DNA of 33,808 nucleotides from assembly GCA_030550175.1 (NCBI GenBank), contig JAUQPW010000060.1:1-33808 (forward strand). The letters are read 5' to 3'. Position 1 is the stretch's first letter. Every line of letters begins with the position of its first letter. The notes below the pieces were generated by a model, which had not been told where the DNA came from, did no database searches, and worked only from the letters and a program-made list of their open reading frames with translations. The translations under genes and the position numbers were made by a program. The DNA comes from a bacterium (GTDB taxonomy: Bacteria > Moduliflexota > Moduliflexia > Moduliflexales > JAUQPW01). Shown here piece after piece: positions 33,754 to 33,808 of the stretch.

Positions 33754-33808
33754 CTACGAACAGGCGCTTCATTTCCTGACCATCCCGGGAGCGAAATTGT
33801 CCCGCGTA

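Overview
The window reads as a chromosomal contig from an uncultivated Gram-negative bacterium of moderate (roughly mid-40s by eye) G+C. An outer membrane is implied by a TonB-dependent receptor, LpxL-family acyltransferases, a predicted lipoprotein and large secreted FG-GAP/SBBP proteins. I cannot place it in a phylum. The first 54 bases are sequencing-adapter sequence, and both ends cut through genes (a sulfotransferase on the left, a fatty-acid desaturase on the right).

Layout. Positions 55-13751 are all on the plus strand and look like a cell-surface polysaccharide or glycolipid locus: a 5'-truncated sulfotransferase, a Wzx-like flippase, a membrane-anchored sulfatase-fold enzyme, a FabF-type ketosynthase, a TPR membrane protein, a very large GT-C (PMT/ArnT-like) glycosyltransferase with two lectin-like modules in front, an Asp/Asn beta-hydroxylase, and a tandem pair of exported alpha/beta hydrolases. 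Small inverted repeats sit in three of its spacers. At 13751/13790 the strand switches and everything to the right end is on the minus strand.

Reading the minus strand from the right edge: a desaturase, an acyl carrier protein, a cytochrome P450, an LpxL-like acyltransferase, a second ACP, a type I PKS ketosynthase whose acyltransferase domain is missing, and a TonB-dependent receptor. Next come two paralogous small secreted Cys-rich proteins. After a repeat-filled gap there are two more LpxL-like acyltransferases, a secreted glycosidase-like protein, a PhoD phosphatase fused to FG-GAP and UnbV repeats, a small glycine-zipper membrane protein, and a secreted SBBP/FG-GAP protein. I infer that the block 22557-33808 is a biosynthetic locus. 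It would modify a fatty acid (desaturation, P450 hydroxylation, ACP loading), perhaps elongate it with the AT-less ketosynthase, and hand it to LpxL-like transferases. The receptor and secreted proteins would act at the cell surface.

The most interesting signals are: (i) this AT-less KS / two ACP / P450 / desaturase / LpxL-paralog cluster; (ii) the loss of the acidic residue of the HX4(D/E) catalytic motif in all three LpxL paralogs; (iii) heptanucleotide tandem repeats that encode the hydrophobic cores of signal peptides in three unrelated genes; (iv) a MITE-like palindromic element family whose end supplies the stop codon of the PhoD fusion gene; (v) a tandem pair of possibly DM9-like secreted proteins. 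No rRNA, tRNA, CRISPR array or intact insertion sequence was recognised.
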